A DNA stretch of 64,000 nucleotides from Mesorhizobium sp. AR07 (GTDB taxonomy: Bacteria > Pseudomonadota > Alphaproteobacteria > Rhizobiales > Rhizobiaceae). Of the stretch, positions 30,436 through 38,918 are shown one piece after another. The translations under genes and the position numbers were made by a program. The notes under the pieces were generated by a model. The model was not told the origin of the DNA, ran no database searches, and was given only the letters and a program-made list of their open reading frames with translations. The DNA is taken from contig NZ_CP080525.1 of assembly GCF_024746815.1 (NCBI RefSeq), positions 1,488,001 through 1,552,000 of the forward strand, given 5' to 3'. Within the stretch, counting starts at the first letter, position 1; every line of letters starts with the position of its first letter.

Positions 30436-31172
30436 TCGACCCCAAATTGGTTGACAATCGCGGCCAGCGCTTCGACGGTTTCAGCCGAGGCCACGTCCGG
30501 CAAGGCCGGCCTGCCGACCATGACCACTTCGATGCCAAGTGCCCGCGCCGCGGCGATCTTGCCATAGGTCGCCTCGCCGCCGCTGTTCTTAGACACAACG
30601 GCGTCGATGCGATGTTTTTCGAGCAGCGCGCGTTCTTCCGCCTCGCGGAACGGCCCCCTGGCCAGAAGATAGCTCGCATCCGGAACCGCCAGCTTCGGCT
30701 CGACCGCATCGACGCTGCGGATGAGATAGTGGTGCTGGGGTGCTGCTTCGAAGGCGGTGACCTCTTGTCGGCCCAGTGCCAGGAACACGCGGCGCGGCGC
30801 CGATCCGAGCGCCTGCGCGGCATCGCCAACCGTATCGACCTGCGTCCAGCGGTCGCCCTCGACAGGCTGCCAGCCGGGGCGCCGCAAAGCAAGGATCGGC
30901 GTACCGGTGGTGTGCGCGGCTTGCGCCGCATTGGCCGAGATTTGCGCCGCATAGGGATGCGTGGCGTCGATCAGCAGGTCTATGCGCATCTCCCGGAGAT
31001 AGGCGGCCAACCCATCGGCGCCGCCAAACCCTCCGGTTCGCACCGGCACACCCTGTGCGACCGGGCTCTCGGTGCGGCCAGCCAGCGACAGCACGACCGA
31101 GGCGCGTGCGGCCAGTTGTCCGGCCAACTGCCGGGCTTCAGTGGTGCCGCCGAGGATCAGGATTTTCTTCAT
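30423..31172 (-). CDS. cobK: Precorrin-6A reductase
   Basis: A 249-residue NADPH-dependent reductase of the CobK/CbiJ family. It begins with the Rossmann-like ILILGGTTEARQLA, followed by DLLIDATHPYAAQISANA, LALRRPGWQP and SKNSGGEATYGKIAAARALG. It reduces precorrin-6A to dihydroprecorrin-6B. It is the only gene of the cluster on the minus strand and lies between cobJ and cobL; its 3 prime end overlaps cobJ by 13 bp. It therefore cannot be expressed from the riboswitch-controlled promoter. Confidence 0.95.
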   Translation of the reverse strand: MKKILILGGTTEARQLAGQLAARASVVLSLAGRTESPVAQGVPVRTGGFGGADGLAAYLREMRIDLLIDATHPYAAQISANAAQAAHTTGTPILALRRPGWQPVEGDRWTQVDTVGDAAQALGSAPRRVFLALGRQEVTAFEAAPQHHYLIRSVDAVEPKLAVPDASYLLARGPFREAEERALLEKHRIDAVVSKNSGGEATYGKIAAARALGIEVVMVGRPALPDVASAETVEALAAIVNQFGVDHFL

Positions 31173-31224
31173 CTACACCATGATGGATTGCGCCCCGTAG
31201 GATCGCCAGCGTTGCAGCCAGTTC

Positions 31225-31280
31225 CCTTCTCCCCGTCACTATACGGGGAGAAGGTGCCGGCAGGCGGATGAGGGGCGGCG
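31225..31280. repeat. Dispersed palindromic repeat upstream of cobL
   Basis: A 12-bp stem CCTTCTCCCCGT (31225-31236) pairs with ACGGGGAGAAGG (31243-31254), followed by TGCCGGCAGGCGGATGAGGG. I recognise this as a repeat widespread in rhizobial intergenic DNA. It fills the short gap between the divergently oriented cobK and cobL starts and ends 5 bp before the cobL ATG. Confidence 0.75.
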
Positions 31281-31284
31281 CGAC

Positions 31285-32514
31285 ATGTCAAAAATCAAGC
31301 AGCCAAAGCCTAAATGGCTCACCATCGTCGGCATCGGCGAGGACGGTTTAGCGGGTCTCGGCGATGAGGCCAAGCGGCTGATCGCCAAGGCGGAAATCAT
31401 CTTCGGCGGCAAGCGGCACCTCGCCCTTGTCGCTTCCTTCGCCAAGGGCGAGGCGCGCCCGTGGCCGGTTCCTTTCGATGCCGAGATGGCCGATGTGCTG
31501 GCGCTTGCCGGCAGAAACGTCTGCGTGCTCGCCTCCGGCGACCCGTTCTTCCACGGCGTCGGCGCCACCCTAGCCCGCAAGGTGAAGGCGCAGGAGATGC
31601 ATGTCATCCCCGCGCCTTCAGCCGTTTCGCTGGCAGCCGCCCGCCTTGGCTGGGCCCTGCAGGATATCGAGACCGTGTCGCTGCATGGCCGGTCGCTCGA
31701 CCTCATCCGGCCGCTGCTGCAGCCGAACGCTCGCATATTGGCGCTGACATCGGACGCCGAAGCACCCGCTGCAATCGCGCGCCTGCTGACCGAACTGGAC
31801 TTCGGCACATCGCTGCTGACGGTCCTTGAGGCGCTGGGCGGGCCGAACGAAACATTGCGTTCGACCCGTGCCAATGCCTTCGACATCGAAAACATCAATC
31901 CGCTCAACGTCCTGGCCATCGAAATTGATTCAAATCCGCAAGCACGCGTGCTGCCGCTGACATCAGGCCTTGCCGATCATCTGTTCGACCATGACGGTCA
32001 GATAACCAAGCGCGAAATCCGCGCCATCACCCTTTCGGCACTGGCGCCGAGGCGCGGCGAATTGCTGTGGGACATCGGCGCCGGCTCCGGCTCCATCGGC
32101 ATCGAATGGATGCTCGCCCACCCCTCGATGCGCGCCATCGCCATTGAGGCCGACCCGATCCGCGCCGCCCGCATTGGCCGCAACGCCGCTGCCTGCGGCG
32201 TTCCCGGACTTGTCGTCGTTGAAAGCACCGCGCCCACGGCACTGACCAAGCTGGACACGCCAGACGCGATCTTCATCGGTGGCGGCGGCAGCGATGCCGG
32301 CGTGTTGAGCGCCGCCATCAAGGCCCTGCGCGCCGGCGGTCGTCTCGTCGCCAATGCGGTGACACTGGAGATGGAGACGCTGCTTCTCGCGCGTCATGTC
32401 TCGCTTGGCGGCGATCTCACCCGCATAAACATATCCCGCGCATCGCCGGTCGGATCGATGCAGGCCTGGCGGCCGGCCATGCCGGTCACGCAATGGAGCT
32501 GGGTGAAACCATGA
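31285..32514 (+). CDS. cobL: Precorrin-6Y C5,15-methyltransferase (decarboxylating)
   Basis: A 409-residue two-domain enzyme. Residues 1-210 are a CbiE-like tetrapyrrole methylase (LTIVGIGEDGLAGL, VLASGDPFFHGVG). The second half is a CbiT-like SAM methyltransferase (LLWDIGAGSGSIGIEWML). It methylates C-5 and C-15 and removes the C-12 acetate carboxyl. A palindromic repeat lies just upstream of the start and cobE follows with an ATGA overlap. Confidence 0.95.
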   Translation: MSKIKQPKPKWLTIVGIGEDGLAGLGDEAKRLIAKAEIIFGGKRHLALVASFAKGEARPWPVPFDAEMADVLALAGRNVCVLASGDPFFHGVGATLARKVKAQEMHVIPAPSAVSLAAARLGWALQDIETVSLHGRSLDLIRPLLQPNARILALTSDAEAPAAIARLLTELDFGTSLLTVLEALGGPNETLRSTRANAFDIENINPLNVLAIEIDSNPQARVLPLTSGLADHLFDHDGQITKREIRAITLSALAPRRGELLWDIGAGSGSIGIEWMLAHPSMRAIAIEADPIRAARIGRNAAACGVPGLVVVESTAPTALTKLDTPDAIFIGGGGSDAGVLSAAIKALRAGGRLVANAVTLEMETLLLARHVSLGGDLTRINISRASPVGSMQAWRPAMPVTQWSWVKP

Positions 32515-32897
32515 TGGTCGCGGGCATCGGCAGTCGAAAAGGTGTGACGGTTGAGGACGTGCTCGCGGCGATAGAAACCGCGCTGGAGACGCATGGGCTG
32601 GCGATGACGGCGCTGTCCGCTTTGGCGACCGCCCCTCTGAAGCAGGACGAAGAGGCCATCCTTGCCGCCGGGCGTCAGCTCGATCTTCCGGTCATCGTCG
32701 CCGATGCGGCCGCGATCGAGGCCGCCTCATCAGCCACGATCAGCCATTCCGATCTCTCGCTCGATCTGGCCGGCACGCCGTCGGTTTCCGAAGCATCCGC
32801 CCTCGCCGTCGCCGGCAAAGGCGCGAGGCTGCTTGGCCCTCGCACGGTGCTCGGCCCGGTCACATGCGCCATCGCCATCGGCGGAGATGCGCCATGA
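32511..32897 (+). CDS. cobE: CobE / CbiG C-terminal-like protein
   Basis: A 128-residue protein related to the C-terminal domain of CbiG. The start [10 protein letters not shown] and the segment [19 protein letters not shown] match the family. CobE is needed for B12 synthesis in Pseudomonas/Paracoccus relatives but its reaction is not settled. The ATG at 32511 overlaps the cobL stop, and its stop overlaps cobM (ATGA). Confidence 0.85.
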   Translation: MMVAGIGSRKGVTVEDVLAAIETALETHGLAMTALSALATAPLKQDEEAILAAGRQLDLPVIVADAAAIEAASSATISHSDLSLDLAGTPSVSEASALAVAGKGARLLGPRTVLGPVTCAIAIGGDAP

Positions 32898-33658
32898 CCG
32901 TGCATTTCATCGGCGCCGGCCCGGGCGCGGCCGATCTCATCACGCTGCGTGGCGCGAGGCTGCTGGCAAGCTGCCCGGTCTGCCTCCATGCCGGTTCGAT
33001 CGTCGCTCCCGAACTTCTGCAGCACTGCGCGCCGGGCACGAAGCTGATCGACACCGCGCCGATGTCGCTCGACGAGATCGAGGCCGCGTATCTCGATGCT
33101 CATAAGGCCGGGCATGATGTCGCCCGCCTGCATTCCGGCGACCTGTCGGTGTGGAGCGCGGTTGCCGAACAGATCCGCCGGCTGGAAAAGCACGGCATCC
33201 CCTACACGCTGACGCCCGGCGTCCCCTCTTTCGCCGCCGCGGCCGCAGCACTTCGCCGCGAGCTGACCATTCCCGAAGTCGCGCAAAGCCTGGTGCTGAC
33301 CCGCATCTCCGGCCGCGCCTCAAAGATGCCGCCCGGTGAAACGCTTGCCGGCTTCGGCCGCACTGGCGCCACGCTCGCCATTCATCTCGCCATCCACGCC
33401 ATCGATCGCGTCGTCGCCGAGCTGACGCCGCATTATGGCGGCGATTGCCCGGTGGCGGTCGTCTTCCGCGCCTCCTGGCCGGACGAGCGCGTGCTGACCG
33501 GTACGCTAGCGACCATCGAAGCGCAACTAGCTGCCGATCCGATGGAGCGCACGGCGATCATCTTCGTCGGCCGCTCGTTGGCGGCGGAAGGCTTTGGCGA
33601 GAGTTCATTGTACGACGCCCACTACCAGCGGCGTTTTCGCGGACGGGACGGATTGTGA
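32894..33658 (+). CDS. cobM: Precorrin-4 C11-methyltransferase
   Basis: A 254-residue tetrapyrrole methylase with [33 protein letters not shown] and [12 protein letters not shown]. It methylates C-11 to give precorrin-5. The enzyme that normally follows in the aerobic route, CobF, is not in this window. The stop overlaps the GTG of cobA. Confidence 0.95.
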   Translation: MTVHFIGAGPGAADLITLRGARLLASCPVCLHAGSIVAPELLQHCAPGTKLIDTAPMSLDEIEAAYLDAHKAGHDVARLHSGDLSVWSAVAEQIRRLEKHGIPYTLTPGVPSFAAAAAALRRELTIPEVAQSLVLTRISGRASKMPPGETLAGFGRTGATLAIHLAIHAIDRVVAELTPHYGGDCPVAVVFRASWPDERVLTGTLATIEAQLAADPMERTAIIFVGRSLAAEGFGESSLYDAHYQRRFRGRDGL

Positions 33659-34473
33659 ACGGCAGCACCAAGAACAAAGGCCAGAACGCCACGCTCGAAC
33701 AGGCCTTGTCGCGGCTGAATTTCAAGTCGCGCCGGCTCGAGCCCGGCCATGTCTGGCTGGCCGGCGCCGGCCCCGGCGACCCTGGCTGCTTGACCCTGGA
33801 AGTGCTGGCGGCTTTGGCCGAGGCGGACGCGCTGGTCTACGACGCGCTGGTCTCCCCCGATGTCGTCGCTGTTGCTGAAAACGCCGAGCTGTTCTTCGCC
33901 GGCAAGCGCGGCGGACAACCATCGATGAAGCAGGACGACATCACCGCCCTTCTGGTCCGGCTGGCGCGCGAGGGCCGCCGCGTCGTCAGGCTGAAGGGCG
34001 GCGATCCCTATATTTTCGGCCGTGGCGGCGAAGAAGCTTTGGCGCTGGCGCGGGAACATATCCCGTTTCGGGTCCTGCCCGGCCTGACATCGGGCCTCAG
34101 CGCGCTGGCTGCCACCGGCATCCCGGCCACCATGCGCGGCATCAACAAGGCGGTGATCCTGGCGACCGGCCATGCCGCCGGCACCGATGACGATATCGAC
34201 TGGGCGGCGATCGCCCGCACCGGCCAGCCGGTCGTGGTCTATATGGGCATGGCCAATTTGCCCCTCATCGCCGCTGCACTGCTCGACGGCGGGTTGGCGC
34301 CGTCGACACCGGCGGCGGTGATCGTTGCCGCGACGACGCCGCAGGAGCGCATTGTCGTCGCCACGCTCGCCACCATTGCCGAGGAAGCCGCCGCCGCCGG
34401 CCTCGCCTCGCCGGCGCTGATCGTCGTCGGCGGCATCGTCGCCATGCGCGCGGCACTTGCGGGGGAAGCATGA
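33655..34473 (+). CDS. cobA: Uroporphyrinogen-III C-methyltransferase
   Basis: A 272-residue SUMT-type methylase that makes precorrin-2. After a 30-residue tail it has [71 protein letters not shown] and a terminal [12 protein letters not shown]. The start is GTG at 33655 (GTGA overlap with the cobM stop). No siroheme-synthase dehydrogenase domain is fused, so it is CobA rather than CysG. Confidence 0.95.
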   Translation: MNGSTKNKGQNATLEQALSRLNFKSRRLEPGHVWLAGAGPGDPGCLTLEVLAALAEADALVYDALVSPDVVAVAENAELFFAGKRGGQPSMKQDDITALLVRLAREGRRVVRLKGGDPYIFGRGGEEALALAREHIPFRVLPGLTSGLSALAATGIPATMRGINKAVILATGHAAGTDDDIDWAAIARTGQPVVVYMGMANLPLIAAALLDGGLAPSTPAAVIVAATTPQERIVVATLATIAEEAAAAGLASPALIVVGGIVAMRAALAGEA

Positions 34474-35783
34474 CCGCCCGCGCCATCATCATCGGCGCGC
34501 CGCGCTCCGGCTCGGGCAAGACCAGCGTCACCATCGGCATCCTGCGCGCGCTTACCCGGCGGGGCTTGAAAGTGCGCGGCGCCAAATCCGGCCCCGACTA
34601 TATCGATCCCGGCTTCCACACCGCCGCCACGGGCCTTTCCGGCGTCAATCTCGACAGCTGGGCGATGCCGCCGGCGCTGCTCAACGCGCTCGCCGCGCAG
34701 GCGGCCGACGATACCGACTTCGTCATCCTGGAAAGCGCCATGGGCTTGTTCGACGGCATTCCGGCGGCTCCCGGCCGCACCGGCTCGGCGGCCGATCTTG
34801 CCCGGCTCTACGGCCTGCCAGTCCTGCTGGTGCTCGACGTTTCCGGCCAGTCGACCACCGCGGCAGCGGTTGCCAAGGGTTTTGCCACCTACGATCCGGA
34901 TGTGCGCATGGCGGGCGTCGTGCTCAACCGGCTGGGCAGCGAACGCCACCGCCGGCTGTCCGGCGATGCCATCGAGGCGATCGGCCTGCCGGTCGTCGGC
35001 GCCATCCTGCGTGACCCGTCGCTCAATCTGCCCGAGCGCCATCTCGGCCTCGTCCAGGCCGGCGAATATGACGACCTGCTGGCGCATCTCGACCGGCTGG
35101 CCGACATGGCCGAAAAATCGCTCGACCTCGATGCCATCATGGCGCTGGCGACACCCCTCGCCCCAGCGTCCGGCGGCTTCGCCGATGCTCTGCCGCCGCC
35201 CGGCCAGCGGATCGCGCTGGCAGAAGATGCCGCTTTCACCTTCCTCTACCCGCATGTCGCGGCCTACTGGCGCAAGGCAGGCGCGGAGATCGTCCCGTTC
35301 TCGCCGCTCGCGGACGAAGCACCCGACGATGATTGCGACGTCTGCTGGCTGCCCGGCGGCTATCCCGAGCTTCATGCCGGCAAGCTCGCCGCCGCCGCGA
35401 ATTTCCGCGCTGGCGTGACAAGATTCGCCGCGACGAAGCCGATCCATGGCGAGTGCGGCGGCTTCATGGTGCTTGGCGAAGCGCTGGAGGACGCCTCTGG
35501 CGAGACGCATGCGATGCTCGGCCTGCTCGGCCATTCCACCAGCTTTGCCAAACGCAAGATGAATCTCGGCTATCGCGAGGCGCGGCTGCGCGCCGATTGT
35601 GCGCTGGGCGCACAGGGCGCGCTGATCCGTGGCCACGAATTCCACTATGCGCAGATGTTTGCTGCCGGCAATGACGAGCCGCTGGCCGACCTCGCCGACG
35701 GCCAGGGCAACCCGATCGGCGCTTCCGGCTATCGGCGCGGCCATGTCAGCGGCACGTTCTTCCACGCCATCGCGAGGGGCTAG
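34470..35783 (+). CDS. cobB: Cobyrinic/hydrogenobyrinic acid a,c-diamide synthase
   Basis: A 437-residue ATP- and glutamine-dependent amidotransferase. The N-terminal part is a P-loop-like dethiobiotin-synthetase fold (IIGAPRSGSGKTSVTIG, SGPDYIDPGFH). The C-terminal part is a class I glutaminase-like domain with WLPGGYPELHAGKL and HGECGGFMVLG containing the nucleophilic Cys. It amidates the a and c side chains before cobalt insertion by CobNST. ATGA overlap with cobA. Confidence 0.95.
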   Translation: MTARAIIIGAPRSGSGKTSVTIGILRALTRRGLKVRGAKSGPDYIDPGFHTAATGLSGVNLDSWAMPPALLNALAAQAADDTDFVILESAMGLFDGIPAAPGRTGSAADLARLYGLPVLLVLDVSGQSTTAAAVAKGFATYDPDVRMAGVVLNRLGSERHRRLSGDAIEAIGLPVVGAILRDPSLNLPERHLGLVQAGEYDDLLAHLDRLADMAEKSLDLDAIMALATPLAPASGGFADALPPPGQRIALAEDAAFTFLYPHVAAYWRKAGAEIVPFSPLADEAPDDDCDVCWLPGGYPELHAGKLAAAANFRAGVTRFAATKPIHGECGGFMVLGEALEDASGETHAMLGLLGHSTSFAKRKMNLGYREARLRADCALGAQGALIRGHEFHYAQMFAAGNDEPLADLADGQGNPIGASGYRRGHVSGTFFHAIARG

Positions 35784-35825
35784 GGCATGATCCCAAGAAA
35801 TGGCAACCGGTTTGCGGAAAAAATC
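35782..35825. repeat. Degenerate dispersed repeat at the cobB-cobV junction
   Basis: The segment GGGCATGATCCCAAGAAATG, continuing as GGCAACCGGTTTGCGGAAAA, resembles a very common rhizobial intergenic repeat (GGGCATGATCCCGAAAAGTG-type). It begins inside the last codons of cobB and carries an ATG at 35787 that opens the cobV frame. Confidence 0.55.
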
Positions 35826-35843
35826 CGACTCAAGGTCCGGAAC

Positions 35844-36605
35844 ATGCGCCTTTCGCCGCGACAGATTCCTGACGATATCGCGCTCTGCCTGGTCTTCTTC
35901 ACCCGGCTGCCGCTGCCCGTCTTTGATTTTCGCGGCCGCGGCCTTGCCGCCGCGATCTGGGCCGCACCGGTTGCCGGCCTTGTCATCGGCCTGATCGGCG
36001 CCATCGTCTTTGCCACGGCGGAACGGTTTGGCCTCGCCATGGGGCCGGCGGCGGCGCTTGCCCTTGTTTCAACGGTGCTCACCACCGGCTGCCTGCATGA
36101 GGACGGGCTGTCGGATGTCGCCGACGGCTTTGGCGGCGGTAAATCGCGCGGTCGTAAGCTCGACATCATGCGTGACAGCCGCATCGGCGCCTACGGCGCC
36201 ATGGCGCTGGGTCTGTCGCTGCTCATCCGCTGGAGCGCACTGTCGGAGTTTGTCGAGCCCACACAGGCCCTCTTCGCCCTGATCGCCGCACACGCGGCCT
36301 CGCGCGGCGTCTTGGGCGCCTTCATGCACCTGCTGCCCCCGGCGCGCTCCGACGGCCTCTCTGCCGACGCCGGTACGGTCTCATTCGAAACTGCCGTCGC
36401 CGGTGCCGTGCTCGGCGCCATCCCGCTGCTCTTGCTCGGGCTCGGCGGCGCCCTTGTCGCGCTCATTCTGCTTGGCCTGCTGTTTGCCGCCTTCCGCGCG
36501 CTTTGCCTCAACCAGATCGGTGGCCAGACCGGCGACACGATCGGCGCCTTGCAGCAGCTGAGCGAAGTCGCCGTGCTGCTCGTCGCTTCCGTAGCCCTTT
36601 CCTGA
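35844..36605 (+). CDS. cobV: Adenosylcobinamide-GDP ribazoletransferase
   Basis: A membrane enzyme (called CobS in enterics) that joins alpha-ribazole to adenosylcobinamide-GDP. It shows CLVFFTRLPLPVF, LHEDGLSDVADGFGGGKSRGRKLDIMRDSRIGAYG split as HEDGLSDVADGFGGG and MRDSRIGAYGAMAL, and several hydrophobic helices. I prefer the ATG at 35844 (MRLSPRQIPDD; 253 residues). The frame is open from an ATG at 35787, but those 19 extra residues are encoded by a dispersed repeat. Confidence 0.93.
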   Translation: MRLSPRQIPDDIALCLVFFTRLPLPVFDFRGRGLAAAIWAAPVAGLVIGLIGAIVFATAERFGLAMGPAAALALVSTVLTTGCLHEDGLSDVADGFGGGKSRGRKLDIMRDSRIGAYGAMALGLSLLIRWSALSEFVEPTQALFALIAAHAASRGVLGAFMHLLPPARSDGLSADAGTVSFETAVAGAVLGAIPLLLLGLGGALVALILLGLLFAAFRALCLNQIGGQTGDTIGALQQLSEVAVLLVASVALS

Positions 36606-36645
36606 TCCCCCTTTGGCCTGATTCCCTTTTGGAGACTTTGCCCCC

Positions 36646-37656
36646 ATGCCCTTCAAATCGCTCGATGAACTGCGCACCGCCTGCATCGATCTGCCCACCG
36701 GCAGCGATGCCGCCGCCAATGTGGTCGCCCGCCGCCAGGACACACTGACCAAGCCGCAAGGCAGCCTTGGCCGGCTTGAGACCATCGCTGCTTGGCTGGC
36801 GCGCTGGCAGGGCCGCGACATGCCGAAGCTCGACCGCGTCAAAGTCTTCGTCTTCGCCGGCAACCATGGCGTCACCGCGCAAGGCGTGTCGGCCTATCCT
36901 TCGGAGGTCACCGTGCAGATGGTGGCCAATTTCGCCGGCGGCGGTGCCGCCATCAACCAGCTCGCCCGCATCGCCGGCGCCGAGCTCGACGTCATTCCGC
37001 TCGACCTCGACCATCCGACCGGCGATTTCACGCAAGGGCCGGCGATGGACGACAAGGCGTTTCTCGCCGCCGTCTCCGCCGGCTATGACGCGGTGACGAA
37101 AGACCTGGATCTCGTCTGCTTCGGCGAAATGGGCATCGGCAACACCACGCCGGCGGCTGCCATTTCAGCCGCCCTGTTTGGCGGCGGCGCGGAAAAATGG
37201 ACCGGGCGCGGCACCGGCGTCGACGATGCCGGCCTCAAGCGCAAGGTGGTTGCCATCGAAGCCGGCCTGAAGCGCCACGCTGCGGCCCTCAGCGATCCGC
37301 TGGCAGTAGCCGCCGCGCTCGGCGGGCGCGAACTCGCCGCCATCTTCGGCGCCACGCTGGCCGCCCGCCATCTGGGCATACCAGTACTGCTTGACGGCTT
37401 CGTCTGCACCGCCGCCGCCGCACCGCTGGCAAGACTGCATCCGACCGGCCTCGCCCACACCATATCAGCCCATGTCTCAGCCGAATCCGGCCATCGCGGT
37501 CTGCTCGAAGCGCTCGGCCTGCCGCCGCTGCTCGATCTCGGCATGCGGCTCGGCGAAGGCTCCGGCGCCTGCCTCGCCGTCAACATCGTCCGCTCGGCGC
37601 TGGAGTGCCATGCCCGCATGGCAAGCTTTGCCGAAGCTGGGGTGTCGGAGAAGTAA
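36646..37656 (+). CDS. cobU: Nicotinate-nucleotide--dimethylbenzimidazole phosphoribosyltransferase
   Basis: A 336-residue enzyme (CobT in enterics, CobU in Paracoccus/Pseudomonas nomenclature) that makes alpha-ribazole phosphate. Motifs are KPQGSLGRLE, FAGNHGVTAQGVSAYP, GEMGIGNTTPAAAI and the C-terminal LGEGSGACLAV with the catalytic glutamate. It is the last gene of the B12 cluster, 40 bp after cobV. Confidence 0.95.
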   Translation: MPFKSLDELRTACIDLPTGSDAAANVVARRQDTLTKPQGSLGRLETIAAWLARWQGRDMPKLDRVKVFVFAGNHGVTAQGVSAYPSEVTVQMVANFAGGGAAINQLARIAGAELDVIPLDLDHPTGDFTQGPAMDDKAFLAAVSAGYDAVTKDLDLVCFGEMGIGNTTPAAAISAALFGGGAEKWTGRGTGVDDAGLKRKVVAIEAGLKRHAAALSDPLAVAAALGGRELAAIFGATLAARHLGIPVLLDGFVCTAAAAPLARLHPTGLAHTISAHVSAESGHRGLLEALGLPPLLDLGMRLGEGSGACLAVNIVRSALECHARMASFAEAGVSEK

Positions 37657-37669
37657 ACGCTGACTGCCC

Positions 37670-37690
37670 GAGGCGCGTCAAACGCGTCTC
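37670..37690 (+). terminator. Hairpin after the cobalamin cluster
   Basis: A 9-bp stem, GAGGCGCGT (37670-37678) and ACGCGTCTC (37682-37690) with one G-T pair and a 3-nt loop, lies 13 bp after the cobU stop. Only a short CTTTC follows, so it is a weak intrinsic terminator or an mRNA 3 prime stabiliser. Confidence 0.45.
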
Positions 37691-37726
37691 GCTTTCAGGG
37701 TCTTTCCACCAAGTCTTTGAAGAATT

Positions 37727-37802
<76 letters not shown>

Positions 37803-37833
37803 ACTCGGCCGGCAAAAACCGGCGTTGGCGGGC

Positions 37834-37862
37834 ATATAGCCGCCACCATCGGTCCTGTCCAG
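37834..37862 (-). promoter_or_regulatory. Sigma-70 promoter of tRNA-Lys
   Basis: On the reverse strand CTGGAC (37857-37862) is followed by a 17-bp spacer and a perfect CTATAT (37834-37839). The expected start near 37827 lies about 25 bp before the mature tRNA 5 prime end. Confidence 0.8.
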
Positions 37863-37908
37863 CCCTGCCGGAATCATTTCCCGACAAATCGACCAAGCCT
37901 GGTTGAGA

Positions 37909-38817
37909 TCAGGCGAACAGTCTGCCTTCCGCCACCTTGACCGCGTTGCCGCCGATGCGCGCCGAGGCCAGTTTTCCGCCTTGCACGGTCAGTTCGAGGC
38001 GGATGCGCGAGGCCCGGCCCATCTCCAGCCCCTGCTCGATCCACAGCTGCGAGACGCCGTCGGTCGGTCCGTCGAAATGCATGATGGCGCCGGCGAAGGC
38101 GGCCGCCGCCGAGCCGGTCGCCGGATCCTCATAGGACGGCGTGCCGGGCACGATCATGCGCGCATGGAAGGCGCTTTCATGGTTCACCGTCTCGCGGCAG
38201 TAAACATAGGGGCTGGCGAAGGCCCACTCGCTCTTGCGCGGCGCCAGTTCCGACCACGCCTGGTTGTCCAGCCGGATTCGCCCAGCAGCCTCGAGATTGG
38301 CAACCGGGATGGTGACGTAGGGCACGCCCGCCGACCAGAACGAGACACGGTGATTCTCGAAGCCGATTTCATGCGGCGCCAGCCCAAGCGCCGCACCGAT
38401 TGCTTCCGGATCGGCGTCGAGCTTCAGCGGCTCCGGCAATTTCGCCAGGTCGAACTCGGCAAAAATGTTGCCATCGTGCCTGCTGACGGCGCAGCGCACC
38501 GGGCCGATGTTCTCTTCCAGCACGAAGATGCCGGCGCCATCCTCTTCCGCCAGTTCGGCCAGCGCGATCGCTGAACCGACCGTCGGGTGACCGGCGAAGG
38601 GCATCTCATAGTCGGGCGTGAAGATGCGGATGCGGTTTCGGTGCTTGGGATTGTCCGGCGGCAGCACGAAGACCGATTCCGACAGGTTGAACTCGCGCGC
38701 GATGGCCTGCATCGCTGCCGTGTCCAGACCTTGGCAATCCAACACGACGGCCAGCGGGTTGCCGGCCAGTCGCTCGGTCGTAAACACATCGTAAAGCAAG
38801 TAATTCCGAGCTTGCAT
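37909..38817 (-). CDS. PhzF family isomerase/epimerase
   Basis: A 302-residue protein of the PhzF/diaminopimelate-epimerase-like fold. The N-terminal YDVFTTERLAGNPLAVV and FNLSESVFVL contain the conserved catalytic glutamate. FTPDYEMPFAGHPTVGSA and the second-half DPATGSAAAAFAG are the typical motifs. Substrate unknown; most bacterial PhzF homologues are not involved in phenazine synthesis. I chose the ATG at 38817 (MQARNYLLYDVF) over an upstream in-frame start at 38907, whose extra 30 residues lack family resemblance. Confidence 0.9.
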   Translation of the reverse strand: MQARNYLLYDVFTTERLAGNPLAVVLDCQGLDTAAMQAIAREFNLSESVFVLPPDNPKHRNRIRIFTPDYEMPFAGHPTVGSAIALAELAEEDGAGIFVLEENIGPVRCAVSRHDGNIFAEFDLAKLPEPLKLDADPEAIGAALGLAPHEIGFENHRVSFWSAGVPYVTIPVANLEAAGRIRLDNQAWSELAPRKSEWAFASPYVYCRETVNHESAFHARMIVPGTPSYEDPATGSAAAAFAGAIMHFDGPTDGVSQLWIEQGLEMGRASRIRLELTVQGGKLASARIGGNAVKVAEGRLFA

Positions 38818-38918
38818 TCCTGCCTCAATCCCAACATGGGCGAAATTTAATTTGATATTTGAACCAGTAAGCCTGATCTGTGCACAGATAGGGACATTAC
38901 GCATCATAGGGGTCCGAC

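Noticed and set aside
34239..35765. Minus-strand open frame of 508 codons opposite cobA and cobB
   Set aside because: Fully antisense to conserved genes and without recognisable motifs.
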